The notes under the pieces: model-generated
The model's database searches: none
What the model saw: only the letters and a program-made list of their open reading frames with translations
Told to the model about the DNA's origin: nothing
NCBI GenBank assembly: GCA_037783545.1
Contig: JBBELK010000330.1
Location: 1 to 64,000, forward strand
From: Henricia sp. BOLD:AAB3569
Lineage: Eukaryota > Echinodermata > Asteroidea > Spinulosida > Echinasteridae
Length of the DNA: 64,000 bases
Direction: 5' to 3'
Position numbers and translations under genes: made by a program
Shown: in pieces, positions 1-14,625 of the stretch
Position numbering within the stretch: the first letter of the stretch is position 1
How the letters are laid out: every line of letters begins with the position of its first letter

Positions 1-3000
1 GAGTTTAGGGAAAACTGGGTTGAGGATTCCTGGCTGCTCCCGCAACCTGTGGCTGTCTGTACGCACCTCTTTGGTGTACTCCTGACTCGTGCGCGATGCT
101 CAGTCCTTCGGACTGTCGTTGACACGGCCCAGTTTGGGACGGGATTTCGGTCAAAGTGTGGTCCAAACGTCGGCAAATTTGGAGGTCGAAAAATTTTCCG
201 ACGAACTTCAAATTTTGCATGCTCCAAACACTGTATATTGCGCACTTGTCCTAAAAATTGACAGACTTTCGCCGGGAAATGCCGAGAAATTTCAGAGTTT
301 AGGGGAAAACTGGGTTGAGGATTCCTGGCTGCTCCCGCAACCTGTGGCTGTCTGTACGCACCTCTTTGGTGTACTCCTGACTCGTGCGCATGCTCAGTCC
401 TTCGGACTGTCGTTGACACGGCCCAGTTTGGGACGGGATTTCGGTCAAAGTGTGGTCCCAAACGTCGGCAATTGGAGGTCGAAAAATTTTCCGACGAACT
501 CAAATTTTGCATGCTCCAAACACTGTATATTGCGCACTTGTCCTAAAAAATTGACAGACTTTCGCCGGGAAATGGCAGAGAAATTTCAGAGTTTAGGGAA
601 AACTGGGTTGAGGATTCCTGGCTGCTCCCGCAACCTGTGGCTGTCTGTACGCACCTCTTTGGTGTACTCCTGACTCGTGCGCATGCTCAGTCCTCGGCGG
701 ACTTGTCGTTGACACGGCCCAGTTTGGGACGGGATTTCGGTCAAAGTGTGGTCCAAACGTCGGCAATTTGGAGGTCGAAAAATTTTCCGACGAACTTCAA
801 ATTTTGCATGCTCCAAACACTGTATATTGCGCACTTGTCCTAAAAAATTGACAGACTTTCGCGGGAAATGGCCAGAGAAATTTCAGAGTTTAGGGAAAAC
901 TGGGTTGAGGATTCCTGGCTGCTCCCCGCACCTGTGGCTGTCTGTACGCACCTCTTTGGTGTACTCCTGACTCGTGCGCATGCTCAGTCCTTCGGACTGT
1001 CGTTGACACGGCCCAGTTTGGGACGGGATTTCGGTCAAAGTGTGGTCCAAACGTCGGCAAATTTGGAGGTCGAAAATTTTCCGACGAACTTCAAATTTTG
1101 CATGCTCCAAACACTGTATATTGCGCACTTGTCCTAAAAAATTGACAGACTTTCGCCGGGAAATGGCAGAGAAATTTCAGAGTTTAGGGAAAACTGGGTT
1201 GAGGATTCCTGGCTGCTCCCGCAACCTGTGGCTTTGTCTGTACGCACCCTCTTTGGTGTACTCCTGACTCGTGCGCAATGCTCCAGTCCTTCGGACTGTC
1301 GTTGACACGGCCCAGTTTGGGACGGGATTTCGGTCAAAGTGTGGTCCAAACGTCGGCAAATTTGGAGGTCGAAAATTTTCGACGAACTTCAATTTTGCAT
1401 GCTCCAAACACTGTATATTGCGCACTTGTCCTAAAAAATTGACAGACTTTCGCCGGGAAATGGCCGAGAAATTTCAGAGTTTAGGGAAAACTGGGTTGAG
1501 GATTCCTGGCTGCTCCCGCAACCTGTGGCTGTCTGTACGCACCTCTTTGGGTGTACTCCTGACTCGTGCGCATGCTCAGTCCTTCGGACTGTCGTGACAC
1601 GGCCCAGTTTGGGACGGGATTTCGGTCAAAGTGTGGTCCCAAACGTCGGCAAATTTGGAGGTCGAAGATTTTCCGACGAACTTCAAATTTGCATGCTCCA
1701 AACACTGTATATTGCGCACTTGTCCTAAAAAATTGACAGACTTTCGCCGGGAAATGGCAGAGAAATTTCAGAGTTTAGGGAAAACTGGGTTGAGGATTCC
1801 TGGCTGCTCCCGCAACCTGTGGCTGTCTGTACGCACCTCTTTGTGTACTCCTGACTCGTGCGCATGCTCAGTCCTTCGGACTGTCGTTGACACGGCCCAG
1901 TTTGGGACGGGATTTCGGTCAAAGTGTGGTCCAAACGTCGGCAAATTTGGAGGTCGAAAAATTTTCCGACGAACTTCAAATTTTGCATGCTCCAAACACT
2001 GTATATTGCGCACTTGTCCTAAAAAATTGACAGACTTTCGCTGGAAATGGCCGAGAAATTTCAGAGTTTAGGGAAAACTGGGTTGAGGATTCCTGGCTGC
2101 TCCCGCAACCTGTGGCTGTCTGTACGCACCTCTTTGGTGTACTCCTGACTCGTGCGCATGCTCAGTCCTTCGGACTGTCGTTGACACGGCCCAGTTTGGG
2201 ACGGGATTTCGGTCAAAGTGTGGTCCAAACGTCGGCAAATTTGGAGGTCGAAAAATTTTCCGACGAACTTCAAATTTTGCATGCTCCAAACACTGTATAT
2301 TGCGCACTTGTCCTAAAAAATTGACAGGACTTTCGCCAGGAAATGGCCGAGAAATTTCAGAGTTTAGGGAAAACTGGGTTGAGGATTCCTGGCTGCTCCC
2401 GCAACCTGTGGCTGTCTGTACGCACCTCTTTGGTGTACTCCTGACTCGTGCGCATGCTCAGTCCTTCGGACTGTCGTTGACACGGCCCAGTTTGGGACGG
2501 GATTTCGGTCAAAGTGTGGTCCAAACGTCGGCAAATTTGGAGGTCGAAAATTTTCCGACGAACTTCAAATTTTGCATGCTCCAAACACTGTATATTGCGC
2601 ACTTGTCCTAAAAAATTGACAGACTTTCGCCGGGAAATGGCAGAGAAATTTCAGAGTTTAGGGAAAACTGGGTTGAGGATTCCTGGCTGCTCCCGCAACC
2701 TGTGGCTGTCTGTACGCACCTCTTTGGTGTACTCCTGACTCGTGCGCATGCTCAGTCCTTCGGACTGTCGTTGACACGGCCCAGTTTGGGACGGGATTTC
2801 GGTCAAAGTGTGGTCCAAACGTCGGCAAATTTGGAGGTCGAAAAATTTTCCGACGAACTTCAAATTTGGCATGCTCCAAACACTGTATATTGCGCACTTG
2901 TCCTAAAAAATTGACAGACTTTCGCCGGGAAATGGCAGAGAAATTTCAGAGTTTAGGGAAAACTGGGTTGAGGATTCCTGGCTGCTCCCGCAACCTGTGG

Positions 3001-6000
3001 CTGTCTGTACGCACCCTCTTTGGTGTACTCCTGACTCGTGCGCATGCTCAGTCCTTCGGACTGTCGTTGACACGGCCCAGTTTGGGACGGGATTTCGGTC
3101 AAAGTGTGGTCAAACGTCGGCAAATTTCGAGGTCGAAAAATTTTCCGACGAACTTCAAATTTTGCATGCTCCAAACACTGTATATTGCGCACTTGTCCTA
3201 AAAAATTGACAGACTTCGCCGGAAATGGCAGAGAAATTTCAGAGTTTAGGGAAAACTGGGTTGAGGATTCCTGGCTGCTCCCGCAACCTGGGCTGTCTGT
3301 ACGCACCTCTTTGGTGTACTCCTGACTCGTGCGCATGCTCAGTCCTTCGGACTGTCGTTGACACGGCCCAGTTTGGGACGGGATTTCGGTCAAAGTGTGG
3401 TCCAAACGTCGGCAAATTTGGAGGTCGAAAATTTTCCGACGAACTTCAAATTTTGCATGCTCCAAACACTGTATATTGCGCACTTGTCCTAAAAAAATTG
3501 GACAGACTTTCGCCGGGAAATGGCAGAGAAATTTCAGAGTTTAGGGAAAACTGGGTGTGGATTCCTGGCTGCTCCCGCAACCTGTGGCTGTCTGTACGCA
3601 CCTCTTTGGTGTACTCCTGACTCGTGCGCATGCTCAGTCCTTCGGACTGTCGTTGACACGGCCCAGTTTGGGACGGGATTTCGGTCAAAGTGTGGTCCAA
3701 ACGTCGGCAAATTTGGAGGTCGAAAAATTTTCCGACGAACTTCAAATTTTGCATGCTCCAAACACTGTATATTGCTTGTCCTAAAAAATTGACAGACTTT
3801 CGCACGGGAAATGCAGAGAAATTTCAGAGTTTAGGGAAAACTGGGTTGAGGATTCCTGGCTGCTCCCGCAACCTGTGGGCTGTCTGTACGCACCCTCTTT
3901 GGTGTACTCCTGACTCGTGCGCATGCTCAGTCCTCTCGGACTGTCGTTGACACGGCCCAGTGTGGGACGGGATTTCAGGTCAAAGTGTGGTCCAAACGTC
4001 GGCAAATTTGGAGGTCGAAAAATTTTTCCAGACGAACTTCAAATTTTGCATGCTCCAAACACTGTATAATTGCGCACTTGTCCTAAAAAATTGACAGACT
4101 TTCGCCGGGAAATGGCAGAGAAATTCAGAGTTTAGGGAAAACTGGGTTGAGGATTCCTGGCTGCTCCCGCAACCTGTGGCTGTCTGTACGCACCTCTTTG
4201 GTGTACTCCTGACTCGTGCGCATGCTCAGTCCTTCGGACTGTCGTTGACACGGCCCAGTTTGGGACGGGATTTCGGTCAAAGTGTGGTCCAAACGTCGGC
4301 AAATTTGGAGGTCGAAAAATTTCCGACGAACTTCAAATTTTGCATGCTCCAAACACTGTATATTGCGCACTTGTCCTAAAAAAATTGACAGACTTTCGCC
4401 GGGAAATGGCAGAGAAATTCAGAGTTTAGGGAAAACTGGGTTGAGGATTCCTGGCTGCTCCCGCAACCTGTGGCTGTCTGTACGCACCTCTTTGGTGTAC
4501 TCCTGACTCGTGCGGCATGCTCAGTCCTTCGGACTGTCGTTGACACGGCCAGTTTGGGACGGGAATTTCGGTCAAAGTGTGGTCCAAACGTCGGCAAATT
4601 TGGAGGTCGAAAAATTTTCCGACGAACTTCAAATTTTGCATGCTCCAAACACTGTATATTGCGCACTTGTCCTAAAAAATTGACAGACTTTCGCCGGGAA
4701 ATGGCCGAGAAATTTCAGAGTTTAGGGAAAACTGGGTGAGGATTCCTGGCTGCTCCCGCAACCTGTGGCTGTCTGTACGCACCTCTTTGGTGTACTCCTG
4801 ACTCGTGCGCATGCTCAGTCCTTCGGACTGTCGTTGACACGGCCCAGTTTGGGACGGGATTTCGGTCAAAGTGTGGTCCAAACGTCGGCAAATTTGGAGG
4901 TCGAAAAATTTTCCGACGAACTTCAAATTTTGCATGCTCCAAACACTGTATATTGCGCACTTGTCCTAAAAAATTGACAGACTTTCGCCGGGAAATGGCC
5001 GAGAAATTTCAGAGTTTAGGGAAAACTGGGTTGAGGATTCCTGGCTGCTCCCGCAACCTGTGGCTGTCTGTACGCACCTCTTTGTGTACTCCTGACTCGT
5101 GCGCAGATGCTCAGTCCTTCGGACTGTCGTTGACACGGCCCAGTTTGGGACGGGATTTCGGTCAAAGTGTGGTCCAACGTCGGCAAATTTGGAGGTCGAA
5201 AAATTTTCCGACGAACTTCAAATTTTGCATGCTCCAAACACTGTATATTGCGCACTTGTCCTAAAAAATTGACAGACTTTCGCCGGGAAATGGCAGAGAA
5301 ATTTCAGAGTTTAGGGAAAACTGGGTTGAGGATTCTGGCTGCTCCCGCAACCTGTGGCTGTCTGTACGCACCTCTTTGGTGTACTCCTGACTCGTGCGCA
5401 TGCTCAGTCCTTCGGACTGTCGTTGACACGGCCCAGTTTGGGACGGATTTCGGTCAAAGTGTGGTCCAAACGTCGGCAAATTTGGAGGTCGAAAAATTTT
5501 CCGACGAACTTCAAATTTTGCATGCTCCAAACACTGTATATTGCGCACTTGTCCTAAAAAATTGACAGACTTTCGCCGGGAAATGGCAGAGAAATTTCAG
5601 AGTTTAGGGAAAACTGGGTTGAGGATTCCTGGCTGCTCCCGCAACCTGTGGCTGTCTGTACGCACCTCTTTGGTGTACTCCTGACTCGTGCGCATGCTCA
5701 GTCCTTCGGACTGTCGTTGACACGGCCCAGTTTGGGACGGGATTTCGGTCAAAGTGTGGTCCAAACGTCGGCAAATTTGGAGGTCGAAAAATTTTCCGAC
5801 GAACTTCAAATTTTGCATGCTCCAAACACTGTATATTGCGCACTTGTCCTAAAAAATTGACAGACTTTCGCCGGGAAATGGCAGAGAAATTTCAGAGTTT
5901 AGGGAAAACTGGGTGAGGATTCCTGGCTGCTCCCGCAACCTGTGGCTGTCTGTACGCACCTCTTTGGTGTACTCCTGACTCGTGCGCATGCTCAGTCCTT

Positions 6001-9000
6001 CGGACTGTCGTTGACACGGCCCAGTTTGGGACGGGATTTCGGTCAAAGTGTGGTCCAAACGTCGGCAAATTTGGAGGTCGAAAAATTTCCGACGAACTTC
6101 AAATTTTGCATGCTCCAAACACTGTATATTGCGCACTTGTCCTAAAAAATTGACAGACTTTCGCCGGGAAATGGCAGAGAAATTTCAGAGTTTAGGGAAA
6201 ACTGGGTTGAGGATTCCTGCTGCTCCCGCAACCTGTGGCTGTCTGTACGCACCTCTTTGTGTACTCCTGACTCGTGCGCATGCTCAGTCCTTCGGACTGT
6301 CGTTGACACGGCCCAGTTTGGGACGGGATTTCGGTCAAAGTGTGGTCCAAACGTCGGCAAATTTGGAGGTCGAAAATTTTCCGACGAACTTCAAATTTTG
6401 CATGCTCCAAACACTGTATATTGCGCACTTGTCCTAAAAAATTGACAGACTTTCGCCGGGAAATGCAGAGAAATTTCAGAGTTTAGGGAAAACTGGGTTG
6501 AGGATTCCTGGCTGCTCCCGCAACCTGTGGCTGTCTGTACGCACCTCTTTGGTGTACTCCTGACTCGTGCGCATGCTCAGTCCTTCGGACGTCGTTGACA
6601 CGGCCCAGTTTGGGACGGGATTTCGGTCAAAGTGTGGTCCAAACGTCGGCAAATTTGGAGGTCGAAAATTTTCCGACGAACTTCAAATTTTGCATGCTCC
6701 AAACACTGTATATTGCGCACTTGTCCTAAAAAATTGACAGACTTTCGCCGGGAAATGGCAGAGAAATTTCAGAGTTTAGGGAAAACTGGGTTGAGGATTC
6801 CTGGCTGCTCCCGCAACCTGTGGCTGTCTGTACGCACCTCTTGGTGTACTCCTGACTCGTGCGCATGCTCAGTCCTTCGGACTGTCGTTGACACGGCCCA
6901 GTTTGGGACGGGATTTCGGTCAAAGTGTGGTCCAAACGTCGGCAAATTTGGAGGTCGAAAAATTTTCCGACGAACTTCAAATTTTGCATGCTCCAAACAC
7001 TGTATATTGCGCACTTGTCCTAAAAAATTGACAGACTTTCGCCGGGAAATGGCAGAGAAATTTCAGAGTTTAGGGAAAACTGGGTGAGGATTCCTGGCTG
7101 CTCCCGCAACCTGTGGCTGTCTGTACGCACCTCTTTGGTGTACTCCTGACTCGTGCGCATGCTCAGTCCTTCGGACTGTCGTTGACACGGCCCAGTTTGG
7201 GACGGGATTTCGGTCAAAGTGTGGTCCAAACGTCGGCAAATTTGGAGGTCGAAAAATTTTCCGACGAACTTCAAATTTTGCATGCTCCAAACACTGTATA
7301 TTGCGCACTTGTCCTAAAAAATTGACAGACTTTCGCCGGAAATGGCAGAGAAATTTCAGAGTTTAGGGAAAACTGGGTTGAGGATTCCTGGCTGCTCCGC
7401 AACCTGTGGCTGTCTGTACGCACCTCTTTGGTGTACTCCTGATTCGTGCGCATGCTCAGTCCTTCGGACTGTCGTTGACACGGCCAGTTTGGGACGGGAT
7501 TTCGGTCAAAGTGTGGTCCAAACGTCGGCAAATTTGGAGGTCGAAAATTTTCCGACGAACTTCAAATTTTGCATGCTCCAAACACTGTATATTGCGCACT
7601 TGTCCTAAAAAATTGACAGACTTTCGCCGGGAAATGGCAGAGAAATTTCAGAGTTTAGGGAAAACTGGGTTGAGGATTCCTGGCTGCTCCCGCAACCTGT
7701 GGCTGTCTGTACGCACCTCTTTGGTGTACTCCTGACTCGTGCGCATGCTCAGTCCTTCGGACTGTCGTTGACACGGCCCAGTTTGGACGGGATTTCGGTC
7801 AAAGTGTGGTCCAAACGTCGGCAAATTTGGAGGTCGAAAAATTTTCCGACGAACTTCAAATTTTGCATGCTCCAAACACTGTATATTGCGCACTTGTCCT
7901 AAAAATTGACAGACTTTCGCCGGGAAATGGCAGAGAAATTTCAGAGTTTAGGGAAAACTGGGTTGAGGATTCCTGGCTGCTCCCGCAACCTGTGGCTGTC
8001 TGTACGCACCTCTTTGGTGTACTCCTGACTCGTGCGCATGCTCAGTCCTTCGGACTGTCGTTGACACGGCCCAGTTTGGGACGGGATTTCGGTCAAAGTG
8101 TGGTCCAAACGTCGGCAAATTTGGAGGTCGAAAAATTTTCCGACGAACTTCAAATTTTGCATGCTCCAAACACTGTATATTGCGCACTTGTCCTAAAAAA
8201 TTGACAGACTTTCGCCGGAAATGGCAGAGAAATTTCAGAGTTTAGGGAAAACTGGGTTGAGGATTCCTGGCTGCTCCCGCAACCTGTGGCTGTCTGTACG
8301 CACCTCTTTGGTGTACTCCTGACTCGTGCGCATGCTCAGTCCTTCGGACTGTCGTTGACACGGCCCAGTTTGGGACGGGATTTCGGTCAAAGTGTGGTCC
8401 AAAACGTCGGCAAATTTGGAGGTCGAAAAATTTTCCGACGAACTTCAAATTTTGCATGCTCCAAACACTGTATATTGCGCACTTGTCCTAAAAAATTGAC
8501 AGACTTTCGCCGGAAATGGCAGAGAAATTTCAGAGTTTAGGGAAAACTGGGTTGAGGATTCCTGGCTGCTCCCGCAACCTGTGGCTGTCTGTACGCACCT
8601 CTTTGGTGTACTCCTGACTCGTGCGCATGCTCAGTCCTTCGGACTGTCGTTGACACGGCCCAGTTTGGGACGGATTTCGGTCAAAGTGTGGTCCAAACGT
8701 CGGCAAATTTGGAGGTCGAAAAATTTTCCGACGAACTTCAAATTTTGCATGCTCCAAACACTGTATATTGCGCACATTGTCCTAAAAAATTGACAGACTT
8801 TCGCCGGAAATGGCAGAGAAATTTCAGAGTTTAGGGAAAACTGGGTGAGGATTCCTGGCTGCTCCCGCAACCTGTGGCTGTCTGTACGCAACCTCTTTGG
8901 TGTACTCCTGACTCGTGCGCATGCTCAGTCCTTCGGACTGTCGTTGACACGGCCCAGTTTGGGACGGGATTTCGGTCAAAGTGTGGTCCAAACGTCGGCA

Positions 9001-12000
9001 AATTTGGAGGTCGAAAAATTTTCCGACGAACTTCAAATTTTGCATGCTCCAAACACTGTATATTGCGCACTTGTCCTAAAAAATTGACAGACTTTCGCCG
9101 GGAAATGGCAGAGAAATTTCAGAGTTTAGGGAAAACTGGGTTGAGGATTCCTGGCTGCTCCCGCAACCTGTGGCTGTCTGTACGCACCTCTTTGGTGTAC
9201 TCCTGACTCGTGCGCATGCTCAGTCCTTCGGACTGTCGTTGACACGGCCCAGTTTGGGACGGGATTTCGGTCAAAGTGTGGTCCAAACGTCGGCAAATTT
9301 GGAGGTCGAAAAATTTCCGACGAACTTCAAATTTTGCATGCTCCAAACACTGTATATTGCGCACTTGTCCTAAAAAATTGACAGACTTTCGCCGGGAAAT
9401 GGCAGAGAAATTTCAGAGTTTAGGGAAAACTGGGTTGAGGATTCCTGGCTGCTCCCGCAACCTGTGGCTGTCTGTACGCACCTCTTTGGTGTACTCCTGA
9501 CTCGTGCGCATGCTCAGTCCTTCGGACTGTCGTTGACACGGCCCAGTTTGGGACGGGATTTCGGTCAAAGTGTGGTCCAAACGTCGGCAAATTTGGAGGT
9601 CGAAAAATTTTCCGACGAACTTCAAATTTTGCATGCTCCAAACACTGTATATTGCGCACTTGTCCTAAAAAATTGACAGACTTTCGCCGGAAATGGCAGA
9701 GAAATTTCAGAGTTTAGGGAAAACTGGGTTGAGGATTCCTGGCTGCTCCCGCAACCTGTGGCTGTCTGTACGCACCTCTTTGGTGTACTCCTGACTCGTG
9801 CGCATGCTCAGTCCTTCGGACTGTCGTTGACACGGCCCAGTTTGGGACGGGATTTCGGTCAAAGTGTGGTCCAAACGTCGGCAAATTTGGAGGTCGAAAA
9901 ATTTTCCGACGAACTTCAAATTTTGCATGCTCCAAACACTGTATATTGCGCACTTGTCCTAAAAATTGACAGACTTTCGCCGGGAAATGGCAGAGAAATT
10001 TCAGAGTTTAGGGAAAACTGGGTTGAGGATTCCTGGCTGCTCCCGCAACCTGTGGCTGTCTGTACGCACCTCTTTGGTGTACTCCTGACTCGTGCGCATG
10101 CTCAGTCCTTCGGACTGTCGTTGACACGGCCCAGTTTGGGACGGGATTTCGGTCAAAGTGTGGTCCAAACGTCGGCAAATTTGGAGGTCGAAAAATTTTC
10201 CGACGAACTTCAAATTTTGCATGCTCCAAACACTGTATATTGCGCACTTGTCCTAAAAAATTGACAGACTTTCGCCGGGAAATGGCAGAGAAATTTCAGA
10301 GTTTAGGGAAAACTGGGTTGAGGATTCCTGGCTGCTCCCGCAACCTGTGGCTGTCTGTACGCACCTCTTTGGTGTACTCCTGACTCGTGCGCATGCTCAG
10401 TCCTTCGGACTGTCGTTGACACGGCCCAGTTTGGGACGGGATTTCGGTCAAAGTGTGGTCCAAACGTCGGCAAATTTGGAGGTCGAAAAATTTTCCGACG
10501 AACTTCAAATTTTGCATGCTCCAAACACTGTATATTGCGCACTTGTCCTAAAAAATTGACAGACTTTCGCCGGGAAATGGCAGAGAAATTTCAGAGTTTA
10601 GGGAAAACTGGGTTGAGGATTCCTGGCTGCTCCCGCAACCTGTGGCTGTCTGTACGCACCTCTTTGGTGTACTCCTGACTCGTGCGCATGCTCAGTCCTT
10701 CGGACTGTCGTTGACACGGCCCAGTTTGGGACGGGATTTCGGTCAAAGTGTGGTCCAAACGTCGGCAAATTTGGAGGTCGAAAAATTTTCCGACGAACTT
10801 CAAATTTTGCATGCTCCAAACACTGTATATTGCGCACTTGTCCTAAAAAATTGACAGACTTTCGCCGGGAAATGGCAGAGAAATTTCAGAGTTTAGGGAA
10901 AACTGGGTTGAGGATTCCTGGCTGCTCCCGCAACCTGTGGCTGTCTGTACGCACCTCTTTGGTGTACTCCTGACTCGTGCGCATGCTCAGTCCTTCGGAC
11001 TGTCGTTGACACGGCCCAGTTTGGGACGGGATTTCGGTCAAAGTGTGGTCCAAACGTCGGCAAATTTGGAGGTCGAAAAATTTTCGACGAACTTCAAATT
11101 TTGCATGCTCCAAACACTGTATATTGCGCACTTGTCCTAAAAATTGACAGACTTTCGCCGGGAAATGGCAGAGAAATTTCAGAGTTTAGGGAAAACTGGG
11201 TTGAGGATTCCTGGCTGCTCCCGCAACCTGTGGCTGTCTGTACGCACCTCTTTGGTGTACTCCTGACTCGTGCGCATGCTCAGTCCTTCGGACTGTCGTT
11301 GACACGGCCCAGTTTGGGACGGGATTTCGGTCAAAGTGTGGTCCAAACGTCGGCAAATTTGGAGGTCGAAAAATTTTCCGACGAACTTCAAATTTTGCAT
11401 GCTCCAAACACTGTATATTGCGCACTTGTCCTAAAAAATTGACAGACTTTCGCCGGGAAATGGCAGAGAAATTTCAGAGTTTAGGGAAAACTGGGTTGAG
11501 GATTCCTGGCTGCTCCCGCAACCTGTGGCTGTCTGTACGCACCTCTTTGGTGTACTCCTGACTCGTGCGCATGCTCAGTCCTTCGGACTGTCGTTGACAC
11601 GGCCCAGTTTGGGACGGGATTTCGGTCAAAGTGTGGTCCAAACGTCGGCAAATTTGGAGGTCGAAAAATTTTCCGACGAACTTCAAATTTTGCATGCTCC
11701 AAACACTGTATATTGCGCACTTGTCCTAAAAAATTGACAGACTTTCGCCGGGAAATGGCAGAGAAATTTCAGAGTTTAGGGAAAACTGGGTTGAGGATTC
11801 CTGGCTGCTCCCGCAACCTGTGGCTGTCTGTACGCACCTCTTTGGTGTACTCCTGACTCGTGCGCATGCTCAGTCCTTCGGACTGTCGTTGTCACGGCCC
11901 AGTTTGGGACGGGATTTCGGTCAAAGTGTGGTCCAAACGTCGGCAAATTTGGAGGTCGAAAAATTTTCCGACGAACTTCAAATTTTGCATGCTCCAAACA

Positions 12001-14577
12001 CTGTATATTGCGCACTTGTCCTAAAAAATTGACAGACTTTCGCCGGGAAATGGCAGAGAAATTTCAGAGTTTAGGGAAAACTGGGTTGAGGATTCCTGGC
12101 TGCTCCCGCAACCTGTGGCTGTCTGTACGCACCTCTTTGGTGTACTCCTGACTCGTGCGCATGCTCAGTCCTTCGGACTGTCGTTGACACGGCCCAGTTT
12201 GGGACGGGATTTCGGTCAAAGTGTGGTCCAAACGTCGGCAAATTTGGAGGTCGAAAAATTTTCCGACGAACTTCAAATTTTGCATGCTCCAAACACTGTA
12301 TATTGCGCACTTGTCCTAAAAAATTGACAGACTTTCGCCGGGAAATGGCAGAGAAATTTCAGAGTTTAGGGAAAACTGGGTTGAGGATTCCTGGCTGCTC
12401 CCGCAACCTGTGGCTGTCTGTACGCACCTCTTTGGTGTACTCCTGACTCGTGCGCATGCTCAGTCCTTCGGACTGTCGTTGACACGGCCCAGTTTGGGAC
12501 GGGATTTCGGTCAAAGTGTGGTCCAAACGTCGGCAAATTTGGAGGTCGAAAAATTTTTCGACGAACTTCAAATTTTGCATGCTCCAAACACTGTATATTG
12601 CGCACTTGTCCTAAAAAATTGACAGACTTTCGCCGGGAAATGGCAGAGAAATTTCAGAGTTTAGGGAAAACTGGGTTGAGGATTCCTGGCTGCTCCCGCA
12701 ACCTGTGGCTGTCTGTACGCACCTCTTTGGTGTACTCCTGACTCGTGCGCATGCTCAGTCCTTCGGACTGTCGTTGACATGGCCCAGTTTGGGACGGGAT
12801 TTCGGTCAAAGTGTGGTCCAAACGTCGGCAAATTTGGAGGTCGAAAAATTTTCCGACGAACTTCAAATTTTGCATGCTCCAAACACTGTATATTGCGCAC
12901 TTGTCCTAAAAAATTGACAGACTTTCGCCGGGAAATGGCAGAGAAATTTCAGAGTTTAGGGAAAACTGGGTTGAGGATTCCTGGCTGCTCCCGCAACCTG
13001 TGGCTGTCTGTACGCACCTCTTTGGTGTACTCCTGACTCGTGCGCATGCTCAGTCCTTCGGACTGTCGTTGACACGGCCCAGTTTGGGACGGGATTTCGG
13101 TCAAAGTGTGGTCCAAACGTCGGCAAATTTGGAGGTCGAAAAATTTTCCGACGAACTTCAAATTTTGCATGCTCCAAACACTGTATATTGCGCACTTGTC
13201 CTAAAAAATTGACAGACTTTCGCCGGGAAATGGCAGAGAAATTTCAGAGTTTAGGGAAAACTGGGTTGAGGATTCCTGGCTGCTCCCGCAACCTGTGGCT
13301 GTCTGTACGCACCTCTTTGGTGTACTCCTGACTCGTGCGCATGCTCAGTCCTTCGGACTGTCGTTGACACGGCCCAGTTTGGGACGGGATTTCGGTCAAA
13401 GTGTGGTCCAAACGTCGGCAAATTTGGAGGTCGAAAAATTTTCGACGAACTTCAAATTTTGCATGCTCCAAACACTGTATATTGCGCACTTGTCCTAAAA
13501 AATTGACAGACTTTCGCCGGGAAATGGCAGAGAAATTTCAGAGTTTAGGGAAAACTGGGTTGAGGATTCCTGGCTGCTCCCGCAACCTGTGGCTGTCTGT
13601 ACGCACCTCTTTGGTGTACTCCTGACTCGTGCGCATGCTCAGTCCTTCGGACTGTCGTTGACATGGCCCAGTTTGGGACGGGATTTCGGTCAAAGTGTGG
13701 TCCAAACGTCGGCAAATTTGGAGGTCGAAAAATTTTCCGACGAACTTCAAATTTTGCATGCTCCAAACACTGTATATTGCGCACTTGTCCTAAAAAATTG
13801 ACAGACTTTCGCCGGGAAATGGCAGAGAAATTTCAGAGTTTAGGGAAAACTGGGTTGAGGATTCCTGGCTGCTCCCGCAACCTGTGGCTGTCTGTACGCA
13901 CCTCTTTGGTGTACTCCTGACTCGTGCGCATGCTCAGTCCTTCGGACTGTCGTTGACACGGCCCAGTTTGGGACGGGATTTCGGTCAAAGTGTGGTCCAA
14001 ACGTCGGCAAATTTGGAGGTCGAAAAATTTTCCGACGAACTTCAAATTTTGCATGCTCCAAACACTGTATATTGCGCACTTGTCCTAAAAAATTGACAGA
14101 CTTTCGCCGGGAAATGGCAGAGAAATTTCAGAGTTTAGGGAAAACTGGGTTGAGGATTCCTGGCTGCTCCCGCAACCTGTGGCTGTCTGTACGCACCTCT
14201 TTGGTGTACTCCTGACTCGTGCGCATGCTCAGTCCTTCGGACTGTCGTTGACACGGCCCAGTTTGGGACGGGATTTCGGTCAAAGTGTGGTCCTAACGTC
14301 GGCAAATTTGGAGGTCGAAAAATTTTCCGACGAACTTCAAATTTTGCATGCTCCAAACACTGTATATTGCGCACTTGTCCTAAAAAATTGACAGACTTTC
14401 GCCGGGAAATGGCAGAGAAATTTCAGAGTTTAGGGAAAACTGGGTTGAGGATTCCTGGCTGCTCCCGCAACCTGTGGCTGTCTGTACGCACCTCTTTGGT
14501 GTACTCCTGACTCGTGCGCATGCTCAGTCCTTCGGACTGTCGTTGACACGGCCCAGTTTGGGACGGGATTTCGGTCA
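1..14577. repeat. 295-bp satellite array, block 1 (about 49 units)
   Basis: Head-to-tail copies of one 295-bp unit fill this block; the array is already in phase at base 1, so it continues to the left of the window. Each unit holds the landmarks gtggctgtctgtacgcacc, catgctcagtccttcggact (with a small CAGTCC-TTC-GGACTG hairpin) and gacgggatttcggtcaaag. From about 9700 rightwards units are 294-295 bp and nearly identical; from 1 to about 9700 they carry dozens of one-base insertions and deletions, often in short homopolymers. A shared variant (gttgacatgg) at about 12777 and 13661 marks a three-unit duplication. The short open frames on both strands restart every unit because 295 is not a multiple of three, so I treat them as non-coding. 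The block ends where LINE copy 1 begins. Confidence 0.97.
14567..14577 (+). repeat. Target-site duplication, left, LINE copy 1
   Basis: GATTTCGGTCA, 11 bp, part of the satellite unit. The same bases restart directly after the element at 19757-19767, where the satellite resumes as if uninterrupted. Confidence 0.9.
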
Positions 14578-14625
14578 CGTCGGACGTGTTTTTCTTCGTC
14601 GTGCTGCGTGCGTCCTACCGCAGTC

